A DNA stretch of 64,000 bases, taken from assembly GCA_905221605.1 (NCBI GenBank), contig CAJNDS010002343.1, positions 86,474 to 150,473 on the forward strand, given 5' to 3'. This DNA comes from Symbiodinium natans. Its lineage: Eukaryota > Sar > Dinophyceae > Suessiales > Symbiodiniaceae. Below are positions 12,558 through 23,239 of this stretch, piece by piece. The notes beneath the pieces are model-generated. The model did no database searches. It had not been told where the DNA came from and worked only from the letters and a program-made list of their open reading frames with translations. Position 1 is the stretch's first letter. Every line of letters starts with the position of its first letter. A program made the position numbers and the translations under genes.

Positions 12558-12655
12558 CTAGCTCATGGTTGGGATAGCATGAGAAATTGAAACTTCTATA
12601 CCTTATTGAGTTTAAGAACCCTTAAGAATGTAAAATAATACCCCACTGCAACAGT
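12558..12655 (+). repeat. Dispersed repeat family D, copy 1
   Basis: About 100 bp of AT-rich sequence starting 'ctagctcatggttgggat', passing 'ccttattgag' and ending near 'taataccccact'. Copies at 22,238 and 25,119 share the order of these blocks. Confidence 0.7.
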
Positions 12656-12668
12656 TTAGTAGTACCTA

Positions 12669-12695
12669 CCCCCCCCCCCCCCCCCCCCCCCCCCC
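12669..12695. repeat. Poly-C run (27 C)
   Basis: A homopolymer; the true length may differ. Confidence 0.9.
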
Positions 12696-12751
12696 AATTC
12701 GTAGGTTGGACCCAAAAAAGTGTAGGTAAAGAGGGTGCCAGGTAGGGGTTG

Positions 12752-12896
12752 ACTTGGAGGTTCATGGTACTTATTCACCAAGTCTAACCGTACGTATCAC
12801 CCACTTAGAAGCCCCTTAAGTGCCCTAATTAGGGGTCATAAGTTCAGTTATAAGTGCAGTTCTATTTGGTTCAGAAGTACCGCGAACCTCCAAGTA
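12752..12896. mobile_element. MITE-like palindromic element, family A copy 2
   Basis: Starts 'acttggaggttcatggtact' and ends with 'gaacctccaagta'. The interior is diverged from copy 1 but has the same length class. The right inner arm has point changes, such as 'accgcgaacctcc' where copy 1 has 'accatgaacctcc'. Confidence 0.8.
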
Positions 12897-12909
12897 GGGT
12901 TGTTGACTG

Positions 12910-12980
12910 CCCTAAACCCTAAACCCTAAACCCTAAACCCTAAACCCTAAACCCTAAACCCTAAACCCTAAACCCTAAAC
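12910..12980 (-). repeat. Telomere-type array (CCCTAAA)n
   Basis: About ten perfect units, 14 bp right of a family A element. Confidence 0.96.
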
Positions 12981-13095
12981 TGCAGGCAGAGGGGCTGATT
13001 TCATTGCGCTGCAGGCTCCGCCGCTTCATCTCGGCGAGAAGCAGAAGGACCTGGCCACAACGCCCCAGCAGAGCAAAGGGAAGCCTTGGGTTCAG

Positions 13096-13152
13096 TGAGA
13101 GAGAGAGAGAGAGAGAGATAGATATACATATATATATATGTATATGTATATA
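13096..13152. repeat. (GA)n-(TA)n compound microsatellite
   Basis: A GA tract of about 20 bases passes into TATATG/ATATAC sequence. Confidence 0.93.
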
Positions 13153-13567
13153 GGGTATATTAAGGCGTACATGAAGGTGCCGAAATCTAAGAGGATAGCA
13201 AAATACCTGCTCCTGAAGTCTTAGGCCTCTGGCGCCACCTCAATCCTCTCCAAACCTTTGACACTTCCTTTCCCATTTTGGGGAATGCGTCCAAAAAAGT
13301 CTATGGCCGGAACAGGACCCTCCCCCCCCCCCCGCCTGCCCCCGCCCCCCGCCTACCCCCCCCCCCGCCGCCCCCCGCTTGGAACATCAGTATCATCAGT
13401 ATTCTCATACCTCAAGAGGGTTTCTAAAGAAAAATCCCGGCTCTAACTTCACCGAGGGGTGCCCGATGCCACCAGGATCCTCTCGAGCCTTCTCGAGAAC
13501 TTCACGGACTCGCCTTCAGAACCCGAAGCCCTAACTAAACTCTACGAGCCCTCTCAACTCTCAACCC

Positions 13568-13655
13568 CTACAAACCCTGCAAACCCTATAAACCCTATAA
13601 ACCCTATAAACCCCATAAACCCTACAAACCCTATAAACCCTACAAACCCTGTAAA
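13568..13655 (-). repeat. Nonamer telomere-like array (AAACCCTAT)n
   Basis: Nine-base units AAACCCTAT, with CTAC, CCAT and CTGT variants. The unit looks like the telomere heptamer with two added bases. It encodes an Asn-Pro-Ile/Asn-Pro-Thr run that should not be taken for a protein. Confidence 0.88.
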
Positions 13656-13928
13656 CCCAAAAGATCCCTACAAGCCCGAGCCCTACAACACCCTGCAAGG
13701 AGCTGCCAGGAGCGCCTCATGGAGGCGCTGCGCCTTGCGGCATGCGGAGGATGCCTGCAAATGCGAGCCGTTTCGGGGATCATGTGAGGGTTTAGGGTTT
13801 AGGGTTTAGGGTTATCATGTGAGGGTATGGGAGTTACCCGGACCGAACAAGGAAGAGTTAAAGAATTCCCGACTTCCTGCTTATTAACCGTAGGTATCTC
13901 CATCTGCACATTCATTGATACTTGCACA

Positions 13929-14254
13929 CATTACATTACATTACATTACATTACATTACATTGCATTGCATTGCATTGCATTGCATTGCATTGCATTGCA
14001 TTGCATTGCATTGCATTGCATTGCATTACATTACATTACATTACATTACATTACACACACATACACACATACACACATACACACATACACACATACACAC
14101 ATGCACACATGCACACATGCACACATGCACACATGCACACATGCACACATGCACACATGCACACATGCACACATGCACACATGCACACGTACACACATAC
14201 ACATACACACATACACACATGCACACATACATTCATACATACATACATGCATGT
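13929..14254 (+). repeat. Compound microsatellite: ATTAC, ATTGC, then CACACATA/CACACATG octamers
   Basis: The order is symmetric at two levels. ATTAC pentamers (13,929-13,963) flank ATTGC pentamers (to about 14,027) and return as ATTAC (to 14,054). Octamers ACACATAC then surround ACACATGC. It ends in CATA tetramers. Long His/Thr or Cys-Val frames on both strands are artefacts of it. Confidence 0.95.
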
Positions 14255-16448
14255 GGTCTATGTTGGGGTCGAAGAAGCATCCGAGCAAGAGACGCTCGAC
14301 CCTCGATCCTGCAGGGGGCCTGCAGAATTCCTTGATGGCATTTAGAAGGCCTGAAGAGCGGGCTAGGGTTAGGGTTTAGGGGGTGTTCCATGCATCGCGT
14401 GGTTCTGGTATGGCACAGACTAGGGACGGCTCGGGGCCAACGGCTCGAAACCCTAAGCCCGAAACTCGAAACCCCTCTACCCCCCGGAAGTGAAGTCAGT
14501 TTCACTCAGTTTCACTTTCTGAGAACTGATCAGGTCACCCTAAACCCTACACCCGAAAGCCTAAACCGTTTAAGGAAAAGGCTACCTGCGGGTTCCCCGA
14601 AACTCCCCCATCAATTCGCCCAAACAAACTATTTTGGTGCAGTTACATGGTCCCCTGGTATGGGCCCTTAGAGGGGGACCCTTAGAAACCCGATAAAACC
14701 CAAGGGAACCCTTTAAGGGAGGTAAGGGGCCATGTTCAGGGCCCATGAAAGTATCCTTAGAAGCTAAGGGTTTGGGGTTGAGTGGGTAGACCTGACTGGT
14801 TGATAGGGACTTGGGGAACTCGGGTGCCTTTATAAAATTTTGGGTTTAGGGTTTAGGGTTCTTGAAAGGTAGGGTTTAGGATTTAAGGTTTAGGGCTCAG
14901 GGTTTCGCGAGAATTCACCCCCGAGTCCAAGTGCGCCAAGTTGCGATGCTGTAGCTAAACTCCTTGGACACCGAAGATGACGGAGCTTGTGACTTTTGTT
15001 GTTGGTGGTTTGGGTTTTGTCCAGCCCCCTCGCCACTTTCCCTCTCTAAGCAATCCCGTACACCCCCTAGCAACGAGGAAACCCTTGCCCAAATCCCGAA
15101 GACTGTGCTGGGCTTGTAGGTTGACGCCTTATGGTTGGGGCTTGGCAGTGTTGGGTGTCTTGTTGAAGCCGGGCTTGAGGGCTTACGGGTGAGTTGGGGG
15201 CACTACCAAAATTGGAATTCTAGGGCCTAGGGTCTAGTAAAGTCACAGCGTTAAAGGCCCATCGAACTCAACCACAGCTTAGACCCTCATCCCGAAACCT
15301 AAGCCCGAAACGCATCGTCTTTTTGCGTAACTCTTTAGGCGGCTCCCAGATTCTGTCGGGCGCGACATGTCAGGCATGAGGATCCCTTCGTGGGCACCAT
15401 ACCCCCTCCACAGGACATTTTCGTTGGGGTTTAGGGTGCAGGGGGCTTAGAGCCAAGCCTCTTAGAAGACCTCTACTACGGGAAAGCGCGCCCGCCTGGA
15501 AGAACCCTCCAAGCATTTAGGGTTTCGGGCAATGAGCCATAAGCCTTTCGCCCCTACGAACCCCAAACCCCAAACCCCAAACCCTAAACCCTAAACCCTA
15601 AACCCTAAGCCCTAAACCCCAAACTTTCTCCAAAACACCCCCGGACCCTAACTCCGAATCTTCCAAGCTCCTCTCTTCGAGCACCCTGTGCTTCGGGGAT
15701 TGAAAGCCTCCTAAGGCCGAACATCTGGGAATTTCAGGGTTTCTGAGGTGTAAATTTAGGGTTTAGGGTTCAGGGTTCAGGGTTTAGGGTTTAGGGTTTA
15801 GGGCTTTCGGCTTTCGGGCTACAGGGTCCCCAAGCACCCCTCAAAGCAGCTCAGCCGCGTTTGGGGGAACGTCCAGGTCGGGCATCGCGCGGAGAAGTTC
15901 GAGCCTGGTGCTCTTGTTGAGGGTTTAGGGTTTAGGGTTTAGGGTTTAGGAAACCCTAAGCCCCACCCAAATCCTTGTTGAGTTTAGGGGCTTGGGGGGG
16001 GGGGGACCGTTTTTGTTGTGCAAGTAGCTGACCGCTGGGTTTGGGGTTCAGGGGTTTAGCGTCTAGGGCTTAGAAACGGCGATGCTCCTCAGAGACCTTA
16101 AAAATCTCATGGTTTAAAGGTGCCTCGAAGAAATGTTACGTCACTCGGGATCTCAGAAATCTCGCGAGGCACGCAAGCACTCAACATCTTAGCCTTCCAA
16201 ACATACAGGGGCTCTTTTGGGGCGTGTGGCCTTTTCTAGGGCAGGGCTCTCAGGGATGCAGGGTCTGGGGGTTTAGGGTTTAGGGTTTAGGGTTTAGGGT
16301 TTAGGGTTTAGGGTTTGGGGTTTTGGTCATTCCTGAACCCAGTAAGCCCTGAACACTAAACCGACTTCTTGGACGAAGTGAAGCTGAAACTAGGCCTTTG
16401 GATGTGGTCTTATTCTCCCTCACTCCAGACAACATCTGAATGCTTGGA

Positions 16449-16539
16449 CCCTAAACCCTAAACCCTAAACCCTAAACCCTAAACCCTAAACCCTAAATCC
16501 TAAACCCTAAACCCTAAACCCTAAACCCTAAACCCTAAA
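16449..16539 (-). repeat. Telomere-type array (CCCTAAA)n
   Basis: About thirteen units with one CCCTAAAT variant. A TTTAGGG array follows less than 100 bp to the right. Confidence 0.96.
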
Positions 16540-16634
16540 GCAGACCCTAAAGCCCGAAACTTCGTGGGCACAGGATGGGTGGAAAACCAGCCAAACAGTG
16601 CTGGAAGGACACCCTGAAGCCGAAAAAGGATTGG

Positions 16635-16742
16635 GGTTTAGGGTTTAGGGTTTAGGGTTTAGGGTTTAGGGTTTAGGGTTTAGGGTTTAGGGTTTAGGGT
16701 TTCGGGGTTTCGGGGTTTCGGGGTTTCGGGGTTTCGGGGTTT
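16635..16742 (+). repeat. Telomere-type array (TTTAGGG)n followed by (GGGGTTTC)n
   Basis: About nine TTTAGGG units are followed by five or six perfect GGGGTTTC octamers (16,697-16,742). The switch from heptamer to octamer without a break suggests slippage-type expansion of a mutated unit. Confidence 0.95.
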
Positions 16743-16926
16743 AGGACGTGGGTTTCCCTTGTTTGGGTCCTCTTATTTTGAGCAAAATTCCCCAAGCTAC
16801 AACAGTGCGCAGCTGCATAGGCCTCTCTCAACCCTGCCAACGTAGCCCAGCAGAACCTCCAAGCACCACTGCCCGCCACGCGAAACGGGTTTAGGGCCTG
16901 AGCGCCTGATTGTTAGGGAATTTCTT

Positions 16927-17023
16927 GGGGATGTGTCCCCTATACGAACGGTCCGTAGTAGGGACGATAGTAGGGGGTACTAGAATCCCGGCTCAGGACT
17001 GTTAGTATAGAGGGGAACATCCC
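16927..17023. mobile_element. MITE-like palindromic element, family B copy 3
   Basis: Compact foldback. Left arm 'ggggatgtgtcccctatac' and right arm 'gtatagaggggaacatccc' are inverted, with 'gggacgatagtag' and 'ggtactagaatccc' pairing inside. The right tip abuts CCCTAAA repeats. Confidence 0.8.
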
Positions 17024-18578
17024 AAACCCTAAACCCTGAACCCTAACCCTAAACCCTAAAACCCGAAACCCTGGATTGAATTTACCACAAAGCAAAGCAG
17101 CGTGAAGTGCCAGTCGCTCTGCTTGGCGCCGGCCGAGAGCACGGCGGAACAGTGGAACGCATTCAGCTGAAGGCCCCGGTCCTCATTTGGGTTTAGGGTT
17201 TAGGGTTTAGCGTTTAGGGTTTAGGGTTTAGGGTTGAGGGGTCCCCACTTCACTGGCTGGTTCTCAGTAGGGAATGGCAATGAGGTACCTATTGAATCCC
17301 TTAAAGGGTATATAGAGGGCCTTCATTTGGGGCGGTGTAGGATTTTGGGTGTTTGCTACGGTGGCCAGCCCAGGAAGAGAGAGGTGACCACTACCAAGTT
17401 CTTCAACATCCCTATAGCATAGCGATCATGCGAACTGCCCCAACCACCCAAAAGCCCCTGTAAGGGAGTTCTTACAGTCCGATCTCTCTGAACAGACCCT
17501 CAGGCCTCCCCCCCCCCTCCTCCCCCTCCTCCCCCACCCCGCGAAACGCCCCACCATAATGGGCTCAGGCTTCTTTTTTCTTCTTAGAAGTGTTGCGCAA
17601 AACATTCTTGCCCTCGCTCTTGCGCGAATAGGTCCGAACGCACATAGGGCACCTTAAGGGTTTAGTCCGGGGGTGGGGGGGGGGGGGGTGGATTGGAATG
17701 AAATGAGCCCTAAACCCATCCTAAACCCAAAACCCTCGGCCCCAAACCACAGCAAAACCGCCCTGACCTTCAGCTCCCAGAGTGCGCTCAGCGCGAGCCT
17801 CCGCCAGGTCAGCTCGGGGGTTTGGGTTGGGTTTAGGGTTTCGGGTGTGGGTTTAGGGGTGGAGGCAGTCCTTTGGGATGCGTGGAGTCTCGGGCGCAGA
17901 AGATTTATAGGGTTTTGGGGCCTAATGAATCTAAGCAGTATGACTTAGAACCCACTTAAGGGCCCTTCCTGTATAAGAAACCTATAAACACATAAGCCCG
18001 GCAAGAACCCTATCCCAAAAAACCTTACAAACCCAGTGAGCCCTATAAACCCTATAAAAAAGATTAAGCCCTCAGCACCAAACCGAAACCCACAAATCCT
18101 TCCAGACCTCTAAATCCTAGTCCCTACACGGCCCACTTCTGGGCCCTACTTCCTAATCTCCAAAAAGCCCTGGAAGCTCTGAACCCTAAACCCCACTCTC
18201 CTCATCTTCAACAATCCCTGGAAGGGGGTCCTGGGGTCTTATAAGACTTATCGGGTTTTTTTGGGCTTTGGGGCTTAACTGCACGGTTGAGGTTTCGGGT
18301 TCAGAGCTTTTCCCCCCCGCCTTCATGGTCACTTCTCTAAATAGGGCCCCTTTTTTGGGAATCCTAAGTCGCAGAGGCCGCCTTACAATGGTAACCCCAA
18401 AAGAGACAAGAATTTGCAGAAGTGACCATATATCGAACGGTGAGAGAGGTGGCGGGGGGGGGGGGGGTTTGGGGTTAAACTGCCGTGTCAGCCCGAGTCT
18501 AACTGACTAGCAAACCAGGGAATGAAGAGATGGAACCACCTTAGGGGCTGAAAACCCTAAACCCTAAACCCTAAACCC

Positions 18579-18725
18579 TACTTGAAGGTTCATGGTACTT
18601 ACTAACCAATTATAACTGTCCCTACTTATAATACCCCTAAAGGGCCTTATAGGGGTTATCCCACTTATAAGTAGGGTTCTAAGCCCAGTGATAATTGGTT
18701 AGTAAGTACCATGAACCTCCAAGTA
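18579..18725. mobile_element. MITE-like palindromic element, family A copy 3, inside a telomere array
   Basis: The best-preserved copy. About 147 bp with 'tacttgaaggttcatggt' on the left and 'accatgaacctccaagta' on the right. It is flanked directly on both sides by CCCTAAA arrays (18,553-18,578 and 18,726-18,763). Removing it rejoins the array with TA at the junction, one A short of a perfect heptamer. This supports insertion into a pre-existing array, possibly with a TA duplication. Confidence 0.87.
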
Positions 18726-19084
18726 ACCCTAAACCCTAAACCCTAAACCCTAAACCCTAAACAGCCCAGGAAAGATGAACCTCTTATTTGTGGTAGGATT
18801 CGGTACAACCAAGAAGGTTGAAGGTTAACTACCCCGCCCCCTAAGCAGCTTCTGGGCCTTGGCTTGCTTAGGGCCCCAAAGTGCCTTGAATTTAGGAATG
18901 TGCCTTACATCATGGTAGGGATCCCTCTTGTGACTTTGAGGTATACTGCTTCCCCAATCCCTAAACCCTAAACCCTAAACCCTAAACCCCGCGCCTCAGC
19001 TCCTTGGCCGCAAGCGCTTCCAATGCCGCTGCAGCAGCGCGCGGCTCGTGTGGCACGGTGGACGACCTTCCGGGGATGGGGTGC

Positions 19085-19285
19085 TTAGGGTTTCGGGTTT
19101 TGGGTTTAGGGTGCCTCCAGGCAAGTTTAGGCAACTTAGGGCATGTAGGGGAACTGAGGGAATTTACGAGAACTTCGGGAATTTAGGGGAACTTAGGGAA
19201 TTTAGGGAACTGAGGGAATTTAGGGGATCTTAGGGAATTTAGGGAACTTGGGGAATGTAGGGAATTTACGCGGAGTTTAGGGCTT
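19085..19285 (+). repeat. Degenerate GGGAATTTA/GGGAACTTA repeats
   Basis: Units such as 'gggaatttagg' and 'gggaacttagg' recur with TTTAGGG-like spacing. They read as a diverged telomere-type tract. Confidence 0.7.
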
Positions 19286-20571
19286 GGAGAAAGCCCTTAA
19301 GCCTTATGACCCCCAAAGCGCGCCTTCAAACCCCATTGGCGCGTTCTCTAAGTTCTGGTCCCTTCTTGGGTACCCTATATAGAGGCCGCCTTGTAATACG
19401 AACCCCAAAAAAAGGGAACAACCATGTAGAGAAACGACCCATTGCAGTTGAGAGGTTGACACACCCAGGGTGCAAAGGTTGTCGAGCTTTGCAATACATT
19501 GCGGTCTTAGGGAGGTCCGGCTTGGGTTTAGGCTTTGGGCCTTTGGCTTTAGGCTTCTGAGGGTTGGTACTCAAGCTTCTCTGAACAGCTCAGACGACCC
19601 TAAAGGGTATAGTCCCGATGCCAAAGTAGCCCCGAAAGAAGCCCCAAAGAACCCCTTAGATCCCCTATGAGGGTCCCTCCTTTAGTCCCTTGAAACCTCA
19701 TAAATTCTCAAATATTATTAACAGATGATCCTGATATATGTCAATCAGAAAATGGGGCTCCGACCAGAGGCGAACATCGTCCTGCATCGCTGCCAGGTGC
19801 GCGGGTGCAGGGTGTAGGGTTTAGGGTCAGAGTGCATAGGGTTTAGACTTCCGATTTGCAAACGGAAACCCTCAACCCTAAACCCTAAACCCTGAACGTG
19901 TATGGTGCAGTGTTGCACCCCTCCTCCTCCCCCCCACCCCCCCCGGCCCCCCTCCCTCACGTCTTGGGTCTTCGGGTTTTGGGACTCGGGCTCTGTCCAA
20001 GATGGGCCCCCGACGCCAAAGTCGGTACTTCACATACTTCAGGAGTGCTCACTTCAACCCCTGCTCCCAAACCCTGAACCCGTAACCCTAAACCCCGAAA
20101 CCCTAAACTCATAAACCCTAAACCCCGTATTCTCTTTCAAGCGCAAAGCCGACTCTGTTGCACGTTCTTCGGTCTTCGGTGAAAGGGGGTGGGGGTCTGC
20201 ACCGGGAGTGTGGGCGCATTTTTGTTTTGCAGGGTTGTAGGGCTTAGAGGTTTTAGGGTTTCGAGGCTCTGTTTTGAGAGGAGGGGGAGGGGTAAAAGTG
20301 GATAAATCCCTAAACCCTAAACCCTCAAACCAATCCGCATGCTGGATAACCTTCAGCCCAATCATGCTTAGGATTGGGGGGGTTAGGGTCAATATCCCAA
20401 TAGCAATCCCACAGCCTCAGCCCGAAACCCTCTCAACCCACCTTCGGGACATCTGCATTCTTCGCAGTCGGCTGGGGGGTGGCCTGCCACAAGTGGGTCA
20501 AGTGATCTTAGGGTAGCTACAAGACCCCGTAGTATGGGTAAGGGACCATATTTACGGGACCATGTTACTAC

Positions 20572-20667
20572 CTAGGATGGCCCCTAAAACCCTCTGAAAA
20601 AAGTATTCCTGAACATGATCCTCTTAAGTCCACAAGAATGGAGAATATGAAATGCCCCAAGAGCCTA
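20572..20667 (+). repeat. Dispersed repeat family F, copy 1
   Basis: About 95 bp: 'ctaggatggcccctaaaacc' ... 'gatcctctt' ... 'atgccccaagagcc'. Copies lie at 28,492 and 36,881, and a partial one near 38,292. Confidence 0.7.
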
Positions 20668-21322
20668 CCCGAGCTACCCTTAGAAGTGAGAAACACGTGG
20701 GGACCTTGCCCCTCCAACCGAGATGACTTCTGAAACGCTGGTGTTCTCAAATTGAAAGCCCGGGGAGGATAAGGAAACGACCACCCCCTCACCCCTCCCA
20801 AGCTCACGTCTCACAGGCCTCAGCTCCCAACCCCTAACCCCCCCCCAAGCTCCCCTAAGCCCCCCAAAAACTTAGTTGCTGAGTTCATAAGCCCCAAAAA
20901 AGCGTACACTTTCAGTTCTGTAGGGGATTATAGTATCCCAAAAAGTGTACAGTGTACTCACTCAGCTACGAACCACAAAAAGGTGTGCGATGTCTTTGAC
21001 GCGCGGCAGCGGAGGTTTGGAGGGCAGGGGGTGCCATGCCATGACCTCACCGTTGCTTTTCGGGGGACGCAGAGCTGGGCACCCCCGCTCCCGCACACAT
21101 GGAAGCAAGATCACCGAATTTACCAAGGCTTTTTCTCGCCGCCCTGAAGAGAAAAATCCTAAAGCCACAAGCTTTTTTTACCCTCAGCCCTTTAAGAGAC
21201 ATCGGTCCCCTAAGCCTTGAACCCCAGAAGCCCCCTAAGTAAGATCGTAAGATCCCCTCCTAGCTGCTGAGCGCCCTGGGCCAAAAAAGACTAACCCTTG
21301 AACTCTGGTAGGATTATATGTC

Positions 21323-21394
21323 CCCTAAACCCTAAACCCTAAACCCTAAACCCTAAACCCTAAACCCTAAACCCTAAACCCTAAACCCTAAACC
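21323..21394 (-). repeat. Telomere-type array (CCCTAAA)n
   Basis: About ten perfect units, 84 bases left of the nonamer variant array. Confidence 0.96.
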
Positions 21395-21477
21395 CCCAAC
21401 AAGAAACAACAAAAAGAGGCTAAAGGTTCCCAAGGCTCAGCTGCCAAAGACTCTGCGCTTGAACCCAAAACCCTAAA

Positions 21478-21568
21478 CCCTAAAAACCCTAAAAACCCTA
21501 AAAACCCTAAAAACCCTAAAAACCCTAAAAACCCTAAAAACCCTAAAAACCCTAAAAACCCTAAAAAC
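21478..21568 (-). repeat. Variant array (CCCTAAAAA)n
   Basis: About ten perfect nonamers with five A where the telomere unit has three. They are followed by further degenerate units to about 21,640. Homogeneity argues for expansion after the variant arose. Confidence 0.95.
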
Positions 21569-21832
21569 CCAAAACACCCTAAACACCCAAAAAAACCCAA
21601 AAAACCCTAAAAACCGTGAATAACCCTAAAAACCCTATCCCTCTTCAACCCAAGCCTTGGAAACTTGTCCCATCTCCTCAGGGCCTACCTCGCTCTCTGG
21701 CGCTGCGAGTCCGCACATGCATCTGTGGGCTCAAGGCCCTAAACCGTAAACCCTAAGCCCTAAACCCTAAACCCTAAACCCTAAACCCTCTCAGTATGCC
21801 TGGAATGGGGTTTAGGGTGGGCCTAGAGAAAC

Positions 21833-21896
21833 CTACACACCCTTACACAAGGACGCATGCCACATTGGTTTTTTCAATTGTTGTAAGGGTGTGTAG
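21833..21896. mobile_element. Small foldback element
   Basis: A perfect 15-base inverted repeat: 'ctacacacccttaca' at 21,833-21,847 and its complement at 21,882-21,896. A 34-base loop lies between. It could be a tiny MITE or a local inverted duplication. Confidence 0.7.
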
Positions 21897-22237
21897 GGTT
21901 GCTCTTTGTCATGAACCATCTCTCAACGTCTCCTAAACATGCAGCCCACTACGACTCTACGGCCAAACACAGACTAACATGCCCGGACGCTCACAGCGGA
22001 GTTCTGCCACCTCCTGGATCCTCTCTGGCACTGTAGGCCACAAAAAGCAACACTCTCCTTGAATGGTTTAGGGTTTAGGGGTTCACGCGCAGGCGCTTAC
22101 AACAGAGGACCCAAGGGTTTCAAGCTCACAGCGCCAAAGTCTCCGATTCGCGTCCCGTGCCATTTTGGCTCTGGCACACGCCACACGCGAACGGAATCAG
22201 AGCCATGGCGCCTCTTGGCACCACCCTCAACCCTAAA

Positions 22238-22340
22238 CTAGTTCACTGTTGGGATAAGATTAAAAATTGAAGTTTATATTTCTTATTGGGTTTAAGTACC
22301 CTAAAAAATGTAAAATATTACCCAACTATGACAAAGTAAA
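22238..22340 (+). repeat. Dispersed repeat family D, copy 2
   Basis: Starts 'actagttcactgttgggat', passes 'ttcttattgggtttaag' and ends 'attacccaactatgac'. Confidence 0.7.
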
Positions 22341-22894
22341 CCCGCCGACCGCCACCCCACCCAAACCTTTGGGGCTCAGAGTTTGGGACTTACTAGGGCC
22401 AAGAGCCTGCTTAACCCTCCGGGCATGCGGGGATTTAGGGCCACGAAAAAATATTGATCCCTACAATGCTCTGTTCTTGAAAACATTTGTGTTTTTTGGG
22501 GGTGGTTCCTAAGCAAATAGTAGAAAACTGGCTTTCCAAAAAATTCTCACAGCCCGGTGGTGCTCTTGTTTTGTCTTTTGCCGGCTGGGGTTCCTTTATC
22601 AGCCTCCCTGAAGCGAAAACAGAGTTCCGCGACAACAATACAAGTCCTAATTCCGAATCTTACATGTATGTTGATTGAACCAGAATATCAACGGCAAGCC
22701 GTGAATCCCACATAGGCCCCACATCACAAAACTCGAAGCTTCAACCCGTCTATGCCCTCGCTTCCTGTCACCACGCACCAAGCTGTCAGTGGTTCGGTCT
22801 CAAACCCTAAGCCCTAAACCCTAAACCCTAAACCCTAAACCCGGAAGGCTTTGAGCAAGACTTCCTAGAAAAGAAGAACGGAACAATGATCTGC

Positions 22895-23000
22895 CATTTG
22901 CTTAAGAACCCCCCCCATAAACAATATTCTTCCTGATAAGGGTCCTACAGGGATTACTATTTTTTTAAACACAATTCTTGGGGGTGCTTAAGCAAATAGT
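22895..23000. mobile_element. MITE-like palindromic element, family G copy 1
   Basis: Inverted ends 'tttgcttaagaaccccc' and 'gggggtgcttaagcaaa' with CTTAAG at both tips. A second copy is at 37,633. A right-arm fragment lies at about 22,497-22,524 ('cctaagcaaatagtag'). Confidence 0.75.
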
Positions 23001-23215
23001 AGTGATCTGCGCTACCTAACCGAAAATCTCTGAAAAAGGTGGCGTTTAACTTGCTGTTTAGCATTAGGTATGGTACCGGGTGTATTCGCTGCAAAAGGAC
23101 CGTAAAGAACACCCACCATGTACAGCTCAAATTCCTCAAATTGCCTGACCTTTCGCAAGGCCTGCTTTATGGGTTTAGGGTTAGGGTGGTAAGTCAGCAG
23201 GCTTTCCGACAGGTG

Positions 23216-23239
23216 AGAGATGCCACACGTGGCATCTCT
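23216..23239. other. 24-bp near-perfect palindrome
   Basis: 'agagatgccac' is followed by two bases and then its exact complement 'gtggcatctct'. The function is unknown. It could be a protein-binding site or a hairpin and is not linked to a gene. Confidence 0.7.

Larger units (their letters stand above)
8291..13090. repeat. Telomere-repeat mosaic, segment 3 (no gene)
   Basis: Arrays occur at 8,388-8,436 (TTTAGGG), 8,850-8,892 (CCCTAAA), 10,026-10,087 (CCCTAAA), 10,400-10,610 (degenerate CCCTAAA/CCCCAAA), 10,690-10,800 (degenerate TTTAGGG), 11,595-11,665 (TTTAGGG), 12,210-12,255, 12,360-12,422 and 12,910-12,980 (CCCTAAA). Spacers include AT-rich DNA at 10,800-10,930 and GGTTATAGGGG-like repeats at 11,665-11,920. 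No gene is supported. Confidence 0.85.
14255..21320. repeat. Telomere-repeat mosaic, segment 4 (no gene)
   Basis: Arrays include TTTAGGG at 15,745-15,800, 15,920-15,950 and 16,268-16,315, CCCTAAA at 15,575-15,605 and 16,449-16,539, TTTAGGG with variants at 16,635-16,742, and a mixed TTTAGGG/TTTAGCG array at 17,190-17,235. CCCTAAA arrays flank the element at 18,579, and 18,958-18,988 is CCCTAAA. Several spacers of 300-900 bp (14,640-14,840; 14,900-15,420; 17,240-17,660; 17,940-18,540; 20,400-20,990) contain no motif I can name. Open frames of up to about 110 codons there are not supported as genes. Confidence 0.8.

Noticed and set aside
13929-14254. CRISPR-like regular repeats
   Set aside because: The units are 5 or 8 bases without spacers; this is a microsatellite.
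13827-14379. Open frames of up to 172 codons rich in His/Thr or Cys/Val
   Set aside because: They are products of pentamer and octamer microsatellites and are open in several phases on both strands.
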